Source of the DNA: an uncultured Dehalococcoidia bacterium | GTDB lineage: Bacteria; Chloroflexota; Dehalococcoidia; Lucifugimonadales; CATOSD01 | NCBI GenBank assembly: GCA_951812395.1 | Contig: CATOSD010000001.1 | Span: 1,771,108 to 1,835,107 of the forward strand | DNA length: 64,000 bases | Reading direction: 5' to 3' | Shown here: in pieces, positions 28,849-36,342 of the stretch | Layout of the letters: each line of letters starts with the position of its first letter | Numbering within the stretch: the first letter of the stretch is position 1 | Notes under the pieces: model-generated | Told to the model about the DNA's origin: nothing | The model's input: the letters and a program-made list of their open reading frames with translations, nothing else | Databases searched by the model: none | Position numbers and translations under genes: made by a program

Positions 28849-30172
28849 TGGCCGACGACCTGAACATTACGCCGGGGTTGTCATTCGCGGGACCTGACGC
28901 GCCGGATGAGGACGAGCTGTACCGGTGCGTGCACTGCGGCTTCTGCCTTCAGGCGTGCCCCACGTACCTAGAGACCGGCCTGGAGACGGAGTCGCCGCGA
29001 GGCCGCATCGCGCTAATGAAGGCGGTCAACGAGGGCCGAATCGGCATCACGCCCGGAGTCGTGCGCCACTGGGACATGTGCATACAGTGCCGCGCCTGCG
29101 AGGTCGCCTGCCCGTCGGGGGTGAACTACGGGCGGCTCATCGAGTCGACGAGACCCAGGTGGAGCGTGGTCGACAGAAGGGAATGCTGGCCAAGGCTGTG
29201 CCGGCGGTGATGGAGAACCGGCGCAGGCTCGGAATGGTCATTGGAGGCGCTTCGCGTGTACCAGCGGTCCGGCCTGCAGTCGCTGCTCAGGAAGAGCCGC
29301 GCGCTGAGTCTGCTGCCGGGAGACCTCGCGGAGCTCGAAGGCTCGTTGCCCGCCATCAGGGGCGCCAGCTTCGAGGCGAAAGGACAGGTCATCCCCGCGG
29401 TCGGTCCGCGCCGCGCCACGGTCGCGCTGCTGTCCGGCTGCGTCATGCCGATGGTGAACGGTCCGCAGATGTCGGCAGCGGCGCGCGTGCTGGCCCGGAA
29501 CGGCTGCGACGTCGCGGTGCCGCGGGGCCAGGTGTGCTGCGGCGCGCGATAAGCTCGCACGTGGGCGACCTGGAATCGGCGCGCAGCTTAGCGCGCCGGA
29601 ACATCGATGTGTTTCTGGACGCCGGCGTCGACGCTGTAGTCATCGCGTCAGCCGGCTGCGGCACGCGCATGAAGGAGTACGACCACCTGTTGAGGCGGGA
29701 TCGGGACTACTCGGGGAAGGCCGAGCGGTTCAGTGGGATGGTCAAGGACATTCACCAGTTTCTGGTCGACTTGCCATTCGAGCCGCCGGTCGCGAGTCTG
29801 GACTATCGGGTGACTTACCAGGACTCGTGCCATCTTGCGAACACGCAGCGCGTCACGGACCAGCCGAGGCGGATACTTCGGTCGATTCCGGGCGTGGAGT
29901 TCGTGGAGCTGCCCAACGCCTCCAAGTGTTGCGGCGCTGGCGGCACCTACACCATAACCGAGCGCGAGTCGTCGCTCCGAGTGCTGGCCACCAAGATGGC
30001 GGCCGTTCAGGAGACGGGCGCGGACGTGGTGGCGACAGCCAATCCGGGCTGCGTGATGCAGCTTCAGTACGGAGCGAGGCGCGAGGGCATGGCGGCAAGG
30101 ACGGTGTACGTGACGGACCTGCTGGATGAGGCATACGCGCTGGAGGGCGGGCAGGGTGCAGCGGCCGGATAG
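28848..30172 (+). pseudogene. glcF: GlcF-like iron-sulfur subunit with three frameshifts
   Basis: Electron-transfer subunit of a glycolate/lactate oxidase. It starts [13 protein letters not shown] at ATG 28848 and carries two 4Fe-4S motifs, [14 protein letters not shown] and [14 protein letters not shown]. Two CCG domains follow ([14 protein letters not shown] with QVCCGA; DSCHLANTQRV with NASKCCGAGGTYT). Reading them together needs three frame changes: a lost base near 29153, a gained base near 29232, and a two-base change in the GCGCGCG run near 29545. Conserved sequence resumes at each junction without loss, so the indels are recent or are assembly errors. As read, no full-length subunit can be made. 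Confidence 0.75.
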
Positions 30173-30178
30173 GCGCCG

Positions 30179-30232
30179 CTCTCGATATGGACATATATGG
30201 CGACCAGTCATATAATATGTCCATATCGAGAG
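30179..30232. promoter_or_regulatory. toxin-antitoxin promoter and 18-bp inverted-repeat operator
   Basis: Perfect inverted repeat: CTCTCGATATGGACATAT (30179-30196) and ATATGTCCATATCGAGAG (30215-30232). Within it lie TGGACA (30188-30193), a 17-bp spacer and a consensus TATAAT (30211-30216) pointing right. The operator arms cover both promoter boxes, the layout expected if the Phd-type antitoxin or its complex represses its own operon. Confidence 0.85.
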
Positions 30233-30247
30233 TAGGGAGACTTCAAA

Positions 30248-30472
30248 ATGAAGAGAATAGGAGCCACAAAATTTAAGGAACAATGCTTGGCCCTGTTGGA
30301 CCATCTCGACGCTGACGGCTTGGTGATAACCAAGCACGGCAAGCCCGTGGCGCGTGTCCTTCCGTATGATAGCCAGGATGCCGACCTCATTGGCAGTCTG
30401 AAGCACAAGATCACAATTAGGGGCGACATATTCTCGACCGGAGTCCGTTGGGACGCTGATGCTGAATCTTGA
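30248..30472 (+). CDS. Phd/YefM-type antitoxin
   Basis: 74 residues with the Phd/YefM beginning: IGATKFKEQCLALLDHLDADG, then LVITKHGKPVARVLPYD, the strand pair by which these dimers bind operator DNA. The C-terminal third (SLKHKITIRGDIFSTGVRWD) is the usual toxin-neutralising tail. AGGGAG lies about 9 bp before ATG. The stop overlaps the PIN toxin start by 14 bases, so the pair is coupled. The perfect inverted repeat just upstream supports autorepression. Confidence 0.9.
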   Translation: MKRIGATKFKEQCLALLDHLDADGLVITKHGKPVARVLPYDSQDADLIGSLKHKITIRGDIFSTGVRWDADAES

Positions 30473-30821
30473 CACGCATATGTTCATCTTCGCGATTAGC
30501 GGAGGTCTCCGGCCTGGCGAGCAGAGGCTGATGACACGGAGAAGATGGTCAGTTTCCTCTGTTGTGTTGTGGGAATTGGCTAAGTTAGTCCAGTTGGGCC
30601 GCGTGGATTTGGATCTCGGCGACCGAGAGGTGCTTCGCGTCCTGAACCGCATCAGGGTGTGGCCCATCGACCTCGCGGTTGCGCTCGCCTCGACGCGCCT
30701 CGATTTCAGAAGCGATCCGGCAGACGAAATCATCGCCGCCACTAGTATTGTGCATGATGTTCCTCTGTTAACACGCGATAGAGTGATGAATCGCTCGAAA
30801 GTAGTTCCTCTCGCTACATAG
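30459..30821 (+). CDS. VapC-like PIN-domain toxin
   Basis: 120-residue PIN-domain ribonuclease of the type II toxin class. Acidic residues fall where PIN proteins bind Mg: Asp5 in LNLDTHMFIF, Glu39 in SVVLWELAKL, Asp86/Asp89 in DPADEIIAATS and Asp107 in LLTRDRVM. Activity would be RNA cleavage, held in check by the upstream Phd-type partner; the precise RNA target cannot be read from sequence. It overlaps the antitoxin frame, so translation depends on it. Confidence 0.9.
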   Translation: MLNLDTHMFIFAISGGLRPGEQRLMTRRRWSVSSVVLWELAKLVQLGRVDLDLGDREVLRVLNRIRVWPIDLAVALASTRLDFRSDPADEIIAATSIVHDVPLLTRDRVMNRSKVVPLAT

Positions 30822-30884
30822 CTCGATAACCAACGTGCTGTATTGGGTTGCGCAGCAATCCGCTATCTTATCGCTAATGCAAGA

Positions 30885-30913
30885 TTGACAGAAGTGCTTC
30901 TTCAACGTATGTG
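30885..30913 (+). promoter_or_regulatory. promoter of SDR gene
   Basis: Consensus TTGACA (30885-30890), 17-bp spacer, TATGTG (30908-30913), about 33 bp before the start codon. Confidence 0.6.
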
Positions 30914-30946
30914 AGAGGCCGAAATCGAAAGGACGGAGGAAGATAG

Positions 30947-31738
30947 ATGGAACTTGGACTTAAGGACAAAGTTGCGCTTATCACGGGCGGCAGCGACGGC
31001 ATAGGAAAGGCCGCGGCAAAGGTGATGGCGTCCGAGGGCGCGAAGGTGGTCATATGCGCACGCCGGGCCGACGTGCTCGAGCGCGCCGCCGCTGAGATCA
31101 AGGAGCAGACCGGTGGGGACGTGATGGCCGTGCCAACGGACGTTACGGACAACGACCAGATTCAGGCGCTGTTCGACCGGCTTATCGAGACGCACGGGCG
31201 CATCGACATTCTGGTGAACAACGCGGGCACATCCGCGGCGGGATACTTTGAGAACGTGTCCGACGAGACGTGGAGATACGACATCGAGCTGAAGGTGTTC
31301 GGCGCCATACGATGCTCGCGGCTGGCGATACCGCACATGAAAGCGCAGGGCGGCGGGCGCATCATCAACATTACGACGCCCGGCGGCAAGGCCCCGGCTG
31401 CCCACTCAGTGCCGACCTCGGTCAGCCGTGCGGCGGGCATTGCCCTGACGAAAGAGATGTCGAAGGACTACGCCGCGGACAACATACTGGTCAACACCGT
31501 CTGCATCGGTCTCATCAAGAGCGGCCAGCACGAGCGGCGCTGGGAGCAGCAGAACGCCGAGCACCCGGACTTGACGCTGGACAAGTGGTACGACCAGATG
31601 GGAAGTCGCGTTCCGCTGGGGCGCGTTGGCGAGGCCGATGAGGCGGGCGAGCTGATCGCGTTCCTGGCTTCCGAGCGCGCCAGCTACATCACCGGAGTGG
31701 CTATCAACATCGACGGCGGCACTTCAGCCGTGGTCTAG
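30947..31738 (+). CDS. SDR-fold protein lacking the YxxxK catalytic pair
   Basis: 263 residues with a standard SDR cofactor site (TGGSDGIGKAAA, residues 13-24; NNAG at 91-94) and a C-terminus typical of 3-oxoacyl-ACP reductase-like SDRs (ITGVAINIDGG). At the active site the usual NISS is NITT (141-144), and the Tyr and Lys of YxxxK are Thr157 and Arg161 in PTSVSRAAG. Without Tyr it is unlikely to work by the standard proton-relay mechanism; it may be a non-catalytic cofactor-binding protein or use other residues. GGAGGAAG directly precedes ATG 30947. It is transcribed alone, converging on aroC. Confidence 0.88.
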   Translation: MELGLKDKVALITGGSDGIGKAAAKVMASEGAKVVICARRADVLERAAAEIKEQTGGDVMAVPTDVTDNDQIQALFDRLIETHGRIDILVNNAGTSAAGYFENVSDETWRYDIELKVFGAIRCSRLAIPHMKAQGGGRIINITTPGGKAPAAHSVPTSVSRAAGIALTKEMSKDYAADNILVNTVCIGLIKSGQHERRWEQQNAEHPDLTLDKWYDQMGSRVPLGRVGEADEAGELIAFLASERASYITGVAINIDGGTSAVV

Positions 31739-31777
31739 GATACCAAGGCCGCGTGACGTGAGAGGCCGGGCCGAGCG

Positions 31778-32863
31778 CTACAGATCGCCGGTCTGGCCTC
31801 TGTGGCGCAGGGCGTGGTCGATGAGCACGAGCGCCATTTGCGCCTCCACGATCGGCACCGCGCGCGGGAGCACGCACGGGTCGTGGCGGCCACGTGGTTC
31901 TAGCATGGTGGGATTGCCGTCCGAGTCGACGGTCTCCTGGGGGCGCATGATGGTCGCCGTGGGCTTGAAGGCGGCCCGAATCACGATGTTCTCGCCGTTG
32001 CTGATGCCGCCCTGTATTCCGCCGGAGCGGTTGGTGCGCGTCCGGATTCGGCCCCCGTCGTTGTAGAAGGCGTCGTTGTGTTCGGAACCGGTCATCGTGA
32101 TGCCGCCGAATCCGGAGCCGACCTCGAAGCCCTTGCAGGCCGGCAGCGAGAGCATGGCCTTTGCGAGGTCGGCCTCCAGCTTGTCGAACACCGGCTCGCC
32201 GAGTCCGGGCGGCACTCCCCGCGCCACCGCTTCGACCACGCCGCCCAGGGAGTCGCCGTCCTTGCGGGCCTCCTTGATGCGTTCGATGATACGGACGGCC
32301 ATGTCCTGGTCGGGGCAGCGCGCGATGTTGGCCTCCACCTCTGACTGGGTGACGGTGTCGGTGTCCACCTCGGCGGCGAGCTTCCACACCTGCTTGACGT
32401 AGCCCACTATCTCTACGCCGTAGTCGCGGGCGAGCAGCTTCTTGGCGACCGCTCCCGCGGCCACTCGACCGACGGTCTCGCGAGCGCTCGCCCGGCCGCC
32501 ACCCTTCCAGTTGCGAATGCCGAACTTGGCGTCGTAGGTGTAGTCGGCGTGCGAGGGCCTGTACTTGGTGCGCATGTGCTCGTAGTCCTTGCCGCGAGCG
32601 TCCTGGTTCCACACGCCTATGAGTATCGGAGTTCCGAGCGTGAGGCCGTCAAACACGCCGGAGAGAATCTCGGCCCTGTCGCCCTCCTTGCGCTGCGTGG
32701 AAATTTCGCTCTGTCCCGGCCGGCGGCGGTCCAGCTCCTTCTGGATGTCATCGACCGACAGCTCGAGCCGGGGAGGGCAGCCATCGACCACGACGCCCAT
32801 GGCGTCTCCGTGGGACTCGCCCCAGGTGCTGATTTTGAAAAGCTGTCCCAAAGTGCTGGCCAC
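31778..32863 (-). CDS. aroC: chorismate synthase
   Basis: 361-residue chorismate synthase, the FMN-dependent last step of the shikimate pathway (EPSP to chorismate). Signatures: [20 protein letters not shown] at the N-terminus, [35 protein letters not shown] and [34 protein letters not shown], and [16 protein letters not shown]. The frame opens at 32917, but a GTG at 32863 preceded at 9 bp by GGAGGT, and placed just before the first conserved strand, is the better start. It diverges from an MFS gene. Confidence 0.96.
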   Translation of the reverse strand: MASTLGQLFKISTWGESHGDAMGVVVDGCPPRLELSVDDIQKELDRRRPGQSEISTQRKEGDRAEILSGVFDGLTLGTPILIGVWNQDARGKDYEHMRTKYRPSHADYTYDAKFGIRNWKGGGRASARETVGRVAAGAVAKKLLARDYGVEIVGYVKQVWKLAAEVDTDTVTQSEVEANIARCPDQDMAVRIIERIKEARKDGDSLGGVVEAVARGVPPGLGEPVFDKLEADLAKAMLSLPACKGFEVGSGFGGITMTGSEHNDAFYNDGGRIRTRTNRSGGIQGGISNGENIVIRAAFKPTATIMRPQETVDSDGNPTMLEPRGRHDPCVLPRAVPIVEAQMALVLIDHALRHRGQTGDL

Positions 32864-33152
32864 GTGGTGTGCACCTCCGTACGGCAGGGGACTCTCGCGC
32901 TGGCCCTCCGCTATCATCCGTTTGTCTCGTATGGTATCATCGCAGGCGAGCGGGCCGGCGGCAAGTACGCGGCCTTCTTGGTGTCCGCTAGATGGTGGCT
33001 AAAACGGGCCCGGGTTGAACACCTGCGCGCGCCTGTCGTGCTTGTCGCGAATGAGTGTCGCGCGTAGCCCGGGCCCAACACCCTCTTCCCCTCGATTCCT
33101 TAACGCCCAATGCCTCGTTTTGCCCCGCGTTCGTTATGGCCAGACTGACCAG

Positions 33153-34484
33153 ATGAAAAGTAAAGACGGCCCAGATTCTCCTGAGGAGGCCGGCACAGGC
33201 GGCGGCGCGCCACCGGCGCAAGCGCGTGCCGCTCCCGCGGCAGCCCGGCGTCGGCCGCCGGACGCTGGCGCTGAAGGTGGCTGGCGCAACTCGTTCAAAT
33301 CGCTGTCCAACCGCCACTTTCTCTTTCTGTGGCTGGGTCAACTGGCCATCATGGCGGGTATGCAGATGCAGATGCTCGCCAGGGGCTACCTTGTCTACGA
33401 CCTCACCGACTCCGCCACGATTCTCGGCATAGTCAACGCGGGCTCGTCGGTGCCGATGCTCAGCCTGGTCCTGTTCGGCGGCGTGATCGCCGACAGGGTA
33501 GACCGCAAACGCATAATACAGGCGGGCCAGGTTGGAGCGCTGCTCATCGCGCTTGGAGTCGGCATAGCCATATCGACCGGCACGGTTACCTGGTACCACC
33601 TGCTCACTGCCTCGGTGCTACAGGGCGTGCTGTTCGCGCTCATGGGGCCGGCGCGGCAGGCCATCATACCGCAGATGGTGGGCAAGGACCTTTTGACCAA
33701 CGCTATGGCTTTGAACGCCGCCGCGATGAGCGTGACCACGCTTGTCGCGCCCGCTATAGCGGGCAACGCATACGCCCTGCTGGGACCGGACCGCGTCTAC
33801 TACATCATCACCGCGCTGGGTCTGGTCGCTGTTGTCTTCACGGCGTTCATACCCGGAGGTCGTGCCACGTCCGGCGGGGGCAGAGGGAACGCGGTTGAGC
33901 AGATTCGCGCCGGTTTCGCCTACATTCTGTCCAGCCCGATGGTGCGTACACTGCTCTTCATGGGTCTGGCCACCACTCTCTTGGCGATACCGTTCCGCTT
34001 TCTGCTGCCCGTGTTCGTGGTGGACATCTACATGCGCGGCCCTGAGGCGATGGGGTTGCTGACGGCGGTTATGGGCGGCGGCTCTCTGATCGGCTCGCTG
34101 TACATCGCGTCGCTCGGCAAGCGCAACCGCGGGCTGATTCTGATAGGGGCGAGCTTCGCCTCCGGCATAGCGCTGGCGCTGGTGTCTGCGATTCCCTACT
34201 ACGCCTGGGCCGTGGGCTTCATGGTGTTGCTGGGACTCGGCGATGCGGGACGCCGCGCGCTGAACCAGTCGCTAATAATGGAGGTGTCGGAGGACCAGTA
34301 CCGCGGGCGGGTGATGAGCGTATTCATGATGAACTTCGGGCTGATGCCGCTCGCGGTGTTGCCCGTGGGGGTAGTCGTGGACTTGCTGGGAGGCCAGGTG
34401 GCGATTGGCATACTCGCGGTGATGCTCATCGCCACCGTGACTTCCGTGTTGGTGTTCTCCTCCGGACTGCGCAGGCTACAGTAG
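33153..34484 (+). CDS. MFS transporter (MFS_3/EntS-like exporter family)
   Basis: 443 residues with about 12 hydrophobic segments. After a disordered Ala/Pro-rich N-terminus, the first helix region is NRHFLFLWLGQLAIMAGMQMQ. The MFS loop 2-3 motif appears as GGVIADRVDRKRIIQAGQ. This arrangement (long N-terminal cytosolic stretch, LGQ in TM1) is common in the EntS/TMS5 exporter group. Likely a proton-coupled exporter of small molecules; substrate unknown. The frame opens at 33015, but codons before ATG 33153 encode Arg/Pro/Cys-rich sequence unlike a membrane protein start. No strong ribosome site is present. Confidence 0.85.
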   Translation: MKSKDGPDSPEEAGTGGGAPPAQARAAPAAARRRPPDAGAEGGWRNSFKSLSNRHFLFLWLGQLAIMAGMQMQMLARGYLVYDLTDSATILGIVNAGSSVPMLSLVLFGGVIADRVDRKRIIQAGQVGALLIALGVGIAISTGTVTWYHLLTASVLQGVLFALMGPARQAIIPQMVGKDLLTNAMALNAAAMSVTTLVAPAIAGNAYALLGPDRVYYIITALGLVAVVFTAFIPGGRATSGGGRGNAVEQIRAGFAYILSSPMVRTLLFMGLATTLLAIPFRFLLPVFVVDIYMRGPEAMGLLTAVMGGGSLIGSLYIASLGKRNRGLILIGASFASGIALALVSAIPYYAWAVGFMVLLGLGDAGRRALNQSLIMEVSEDQYRGRVMSVFMMNFGLMPLAVLPVGVVVDLLGGQVAIGILAVMLIATVTSVLVFSSGLRRLQ

Positions 34485-34494
34485 GGGGCGTCAC

Positions 34495-34588
34495 GCTCAT
34501 CCTAACCTTCCCCCTGCGAGCGTGAAGGGACTCTTTGGAAGGCTCGCTGCCGCTGCCTACCCCTGTCAGCCCTGCGAGGGGGAAGGGA
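34495..34588. repeat. short interspersed palindromic repeat, copy 2, possible bidirectional terminator
   Basis: Same order as 25709-25806: ATCCTAACCTTCCCCCTGCG, GGGACTCTTTGGAAGGCTC, GCCTACCCCTGTCAGCCCT, GCGAGGGGGAAGGGA. Terminal CCTTCCCCCT and AGGGGGAAGG can pair, and the right end is followed by ATTTTT. It lies between convergent genes, so it could end transcription from both sides. Confidence 0.7.
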
Positions 34589-34602
34589 TTTTTCGAGCCG
34601 GC

Positions 34603-35394
34603 CTATTTCGCGTTGGCGGCCTGTAGTTCCAGCGACGCGGACTCTACCTCGTCCAGCCTTGCGGCTATGGTCGACGGCTTGAGTCCGGCGGCGTGGTCCG
34701 GGTAGCCGGCCCGTTCCAGCATCGGCGCGAGCTTGCCGCCCTTGAACAGGTCGAGCGCCCAGCGCAGCGGGTCGGGCGACGCGGTCATGTCGAGGTACAG
34801 CCGCTGGTTCTTGGCGCGCGGCCCATAGTGGTAGTGGGGCGCGACCTCGAAGCAGTCGAACGTCAGCAGCTCGTGCTCCTCGCTGCCAACGTCGCCCAAC
34901 ACGTGAATGGCGATTCCCCGGTCGTTGGCCAGCTCACGGAACTCGATCCCGAATCGTATCGGACCAGCTTCGACGATGACGTCGCCGCGGTTGTGGACGA
35001 CGGTGCTTCGGTTGTCGCGGGACATCTGCCGGGCCTTCGCCTCGAGTTCGTCCAGCGTGGCGGACAGCGCGTCCGAGTCGGCGTTTGCCGCCAGCTCTTC
35101 GTATCCGGCCCGGGAGTACATCTCAGCGAGGCGGTTGCGGAGCTGGTCGAGCGTCCACTCCAGCGGATCGCCTTCGGTGGTCTTGTCGAGCAGAAGCCGC
35201 TCGTTCTTCTTCATGGGGCCGTAGTGGTAGTGGGGCACGTGGTCGAAGCAGTCGAAGCGAAGAATCTCGACGTCTTCGCCGTCCACCTCGCCCAGCGCGT
35301 GCAGGCACAACCCCTGGTCGTTGAGTTCGTCCCGGTACTCCAGGCCGAATTTTATGGGGCCGTCGCCGATGATGATGTCGCCCAGCTCTGCCAT
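34603..35394 (-). CDS. protein of unknown function with two tandem repeats (PHYHYGP motif)
   Basis: 263 residues built from two copies of a unit of about 95 residues: 5-98 and 137-231. Each has GD(I/V)I(I/V)xxGPI(K/R)FG, a Glu-(Y/F)-Arg strand, (A/V)LG(E/D)V, FDCF, the invariant PHYHYGP (54-60 and 186-192), LxLD, a DPL-W helix and a closing RAGY. Two His, two Tyr and a Cys per unit suggest a metal or ligand site, but I do not recognise the family with confidence. A charged, probably coiled helix (SATLDELEAKARQM) links the units. AGGAGG precedes the ATG; TTGCTT-18 bp-TATAAT lies further upstream. No signal peptide. Confidence 0.8.
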   Translation of the reverse strand: MAELGDIIIGDGPIKFGLEYRDELNDQGLCLHALGEVDGEDVEILRFDCFDHVPHYHYGPMKKNERLLLDKTTEGDPLEWTLDQLRNRLAEMYSRAGYEELAANADSDALSATLDELEAKARQMSRDNRSTVVHNRGDVIVEAGPIRFGIEFRELANDRGIAIHVLGDVGSEEHELLTFDCFEVAPHYHYGPRAKNQRLYLDMTASPDPLRWALDLFKGGKLAPMLERAGYPDHAAGLKPSTIAARLDEVESASLELQAANAK

Positions 35395-35435
35395 GTCCTC
35401 ACCTCCTGTCGCTCCACTTCTTTTAGGTTGGCGCG

Positions 35436-35465
35436 ATTATAGCGATGAAATCAGGCGCCAAGCAA
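35436..35465 (-). promoter_or_regulatory. promoter of two-repeat protein
   Basis: On the minus strand TTGCTT (35465-35460), 18-bp spacer, TATAAT (35441-35436), about 40 bp upstream of the start. Confidence 0.55.
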
Positions 35466-35529
35466 GTGGTGCGCCGTTGGATTGCATCTTGCGCCGCATG
35501 GCTCGCACAGATAGAGGGGGCCTGTACGC

Positions 35530-36261
35530 TCAGACCACGCCTATCAGCAGGTAGGCGTCGCGGCCGTCCTCGTGGACGGGGTAGGGCCGCTTTTCCACGC
35601 GGAAGCCGGCCTCTGTCATCAGCCGCTCCCAAGTCGCGATGGGGTAGAGGCTGGTGACGTGGAAGTCCTGTTCGATCGTCAGGTCGCCCTCTCTGTTCCA
35701 TATGTAAAAGAAGACCGATTGTATCGTGTTGTCGCCGGGGTCGGCGTCGAAGTTGTACTCGACGAAGGTGAACTCGAGGTCGTTGCGCTTCTCGGTGTGG
35801 TGCGATACCCATGTGCCGGGAAAGGTCTCGCTAAAGTCGTCGGGGGCGGTGATGAAGACGCCACCCGGCCTCAGGTGAGCGCGGGCGGTGGCGAAGGCGG
35901 CGCGCAGGTCGTCTTCCGTGAGCATGTAGCCGATGGCGTCGTGGATGAGCACCGCGTCGAACAGTCGACCCAGCCGCACGCTGCGCATGTCGCCGACGTG
36001 GTGCTCGACGCTCGGGTTGAGCTGCCGTGAGTTGTCGAGCATCTTTTCGGACAGGTCCACGGCGGTGGCGTCGAACTCTGCCGTCAGGTGGGACAAATTG
36101 TGGCCTCCGCCGACGCCCAGTTCCAGGACCGCGTGCCGGCCGGGGCCGAGCTTGTCCCGCAGCGCCTCACGCCAGTACGACGCCTCCTCGGCGTAGTGAT
36201 GAGGCGGGCTGATGAGCGGCCACATGTGGGCGAACTCGTCGTACAGGCGGTTCTGCTTCAT
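35530..36261 (-). CDS. class I SAM-dependent methyltransferase
   Basis: 243 residues with a Rossmann methyltransferase core: motif I VLELGVGGGHNLSHL (SAM binding), the acidic residue of motif II in ATAVDLSEKML, VGDMRSVRLGRLFDAVLIHD (motifs III and IV), then LRPGGVFITAPDDFSETFPG. A C-terminal strand pair (ATWERLMTEAGFRVEKRPY) is typical of the Methyltransf_25/11 group. No target is evident from sequence or neighbours. ATG 36261 has no strong ribosome site. Minus strand like its neighbours on both sides, but gaps of about 80-140 bp hold a short repeat and promoter, so it is probably a separate unit. Confidence 0.85.
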   Translation of the reverse strand: MKQNRLYDEFAHMWPLISPPHHYAEEASYWREALRDKLGPGRHAVLELGVGGGHNLSHLTAEFDATAVDLSEKMLDNSRQLNPSVEHHVGDMRSVRLGRLFDAVLIHDAIGYMLTEDDLRAAFATARAHLRPGGVFITAPDDFSETFPGTWVSHHTEKRNDLEFTFVEYNFDADPGDNTIQSVFFYIWNREGDLTIEQDFHVTSLYPIATWERLMTEAGFRVEKRPYPVHEDGRDAYLLIGVV

Positions 36262-36290
36262 GGTGAGTACTACTCTCAGCCCCTTCTTGA

Positions 36291-36332
36291 CCCCAATCCT
36301 AACCTTCTCCCTGCGAGGGGGAAGGGACTCTC
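36291..36332. repeat. short interspersed palindromic repeat, half copy
   Basis: CCCCAATCCTAACCTTCTCC, then CTGCGAGGGGGAAGGGACTC: the left half of the element at 25709 and 34495, itself a CCTTCTCCCTGCGAGGGGGAAGG hairpin. Confidence 0.65.
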
Positions 36333-36342
36333 AGGGCCTTGT

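Noticed and set aside
26067..29210. A genuine GlcD-GlcE-GlcF triple fusion
   Set aside because: The alternative frame gives canonical subunit ends and an overlapping stop/start (TGATG at 28846), so single-base indels explain it better.
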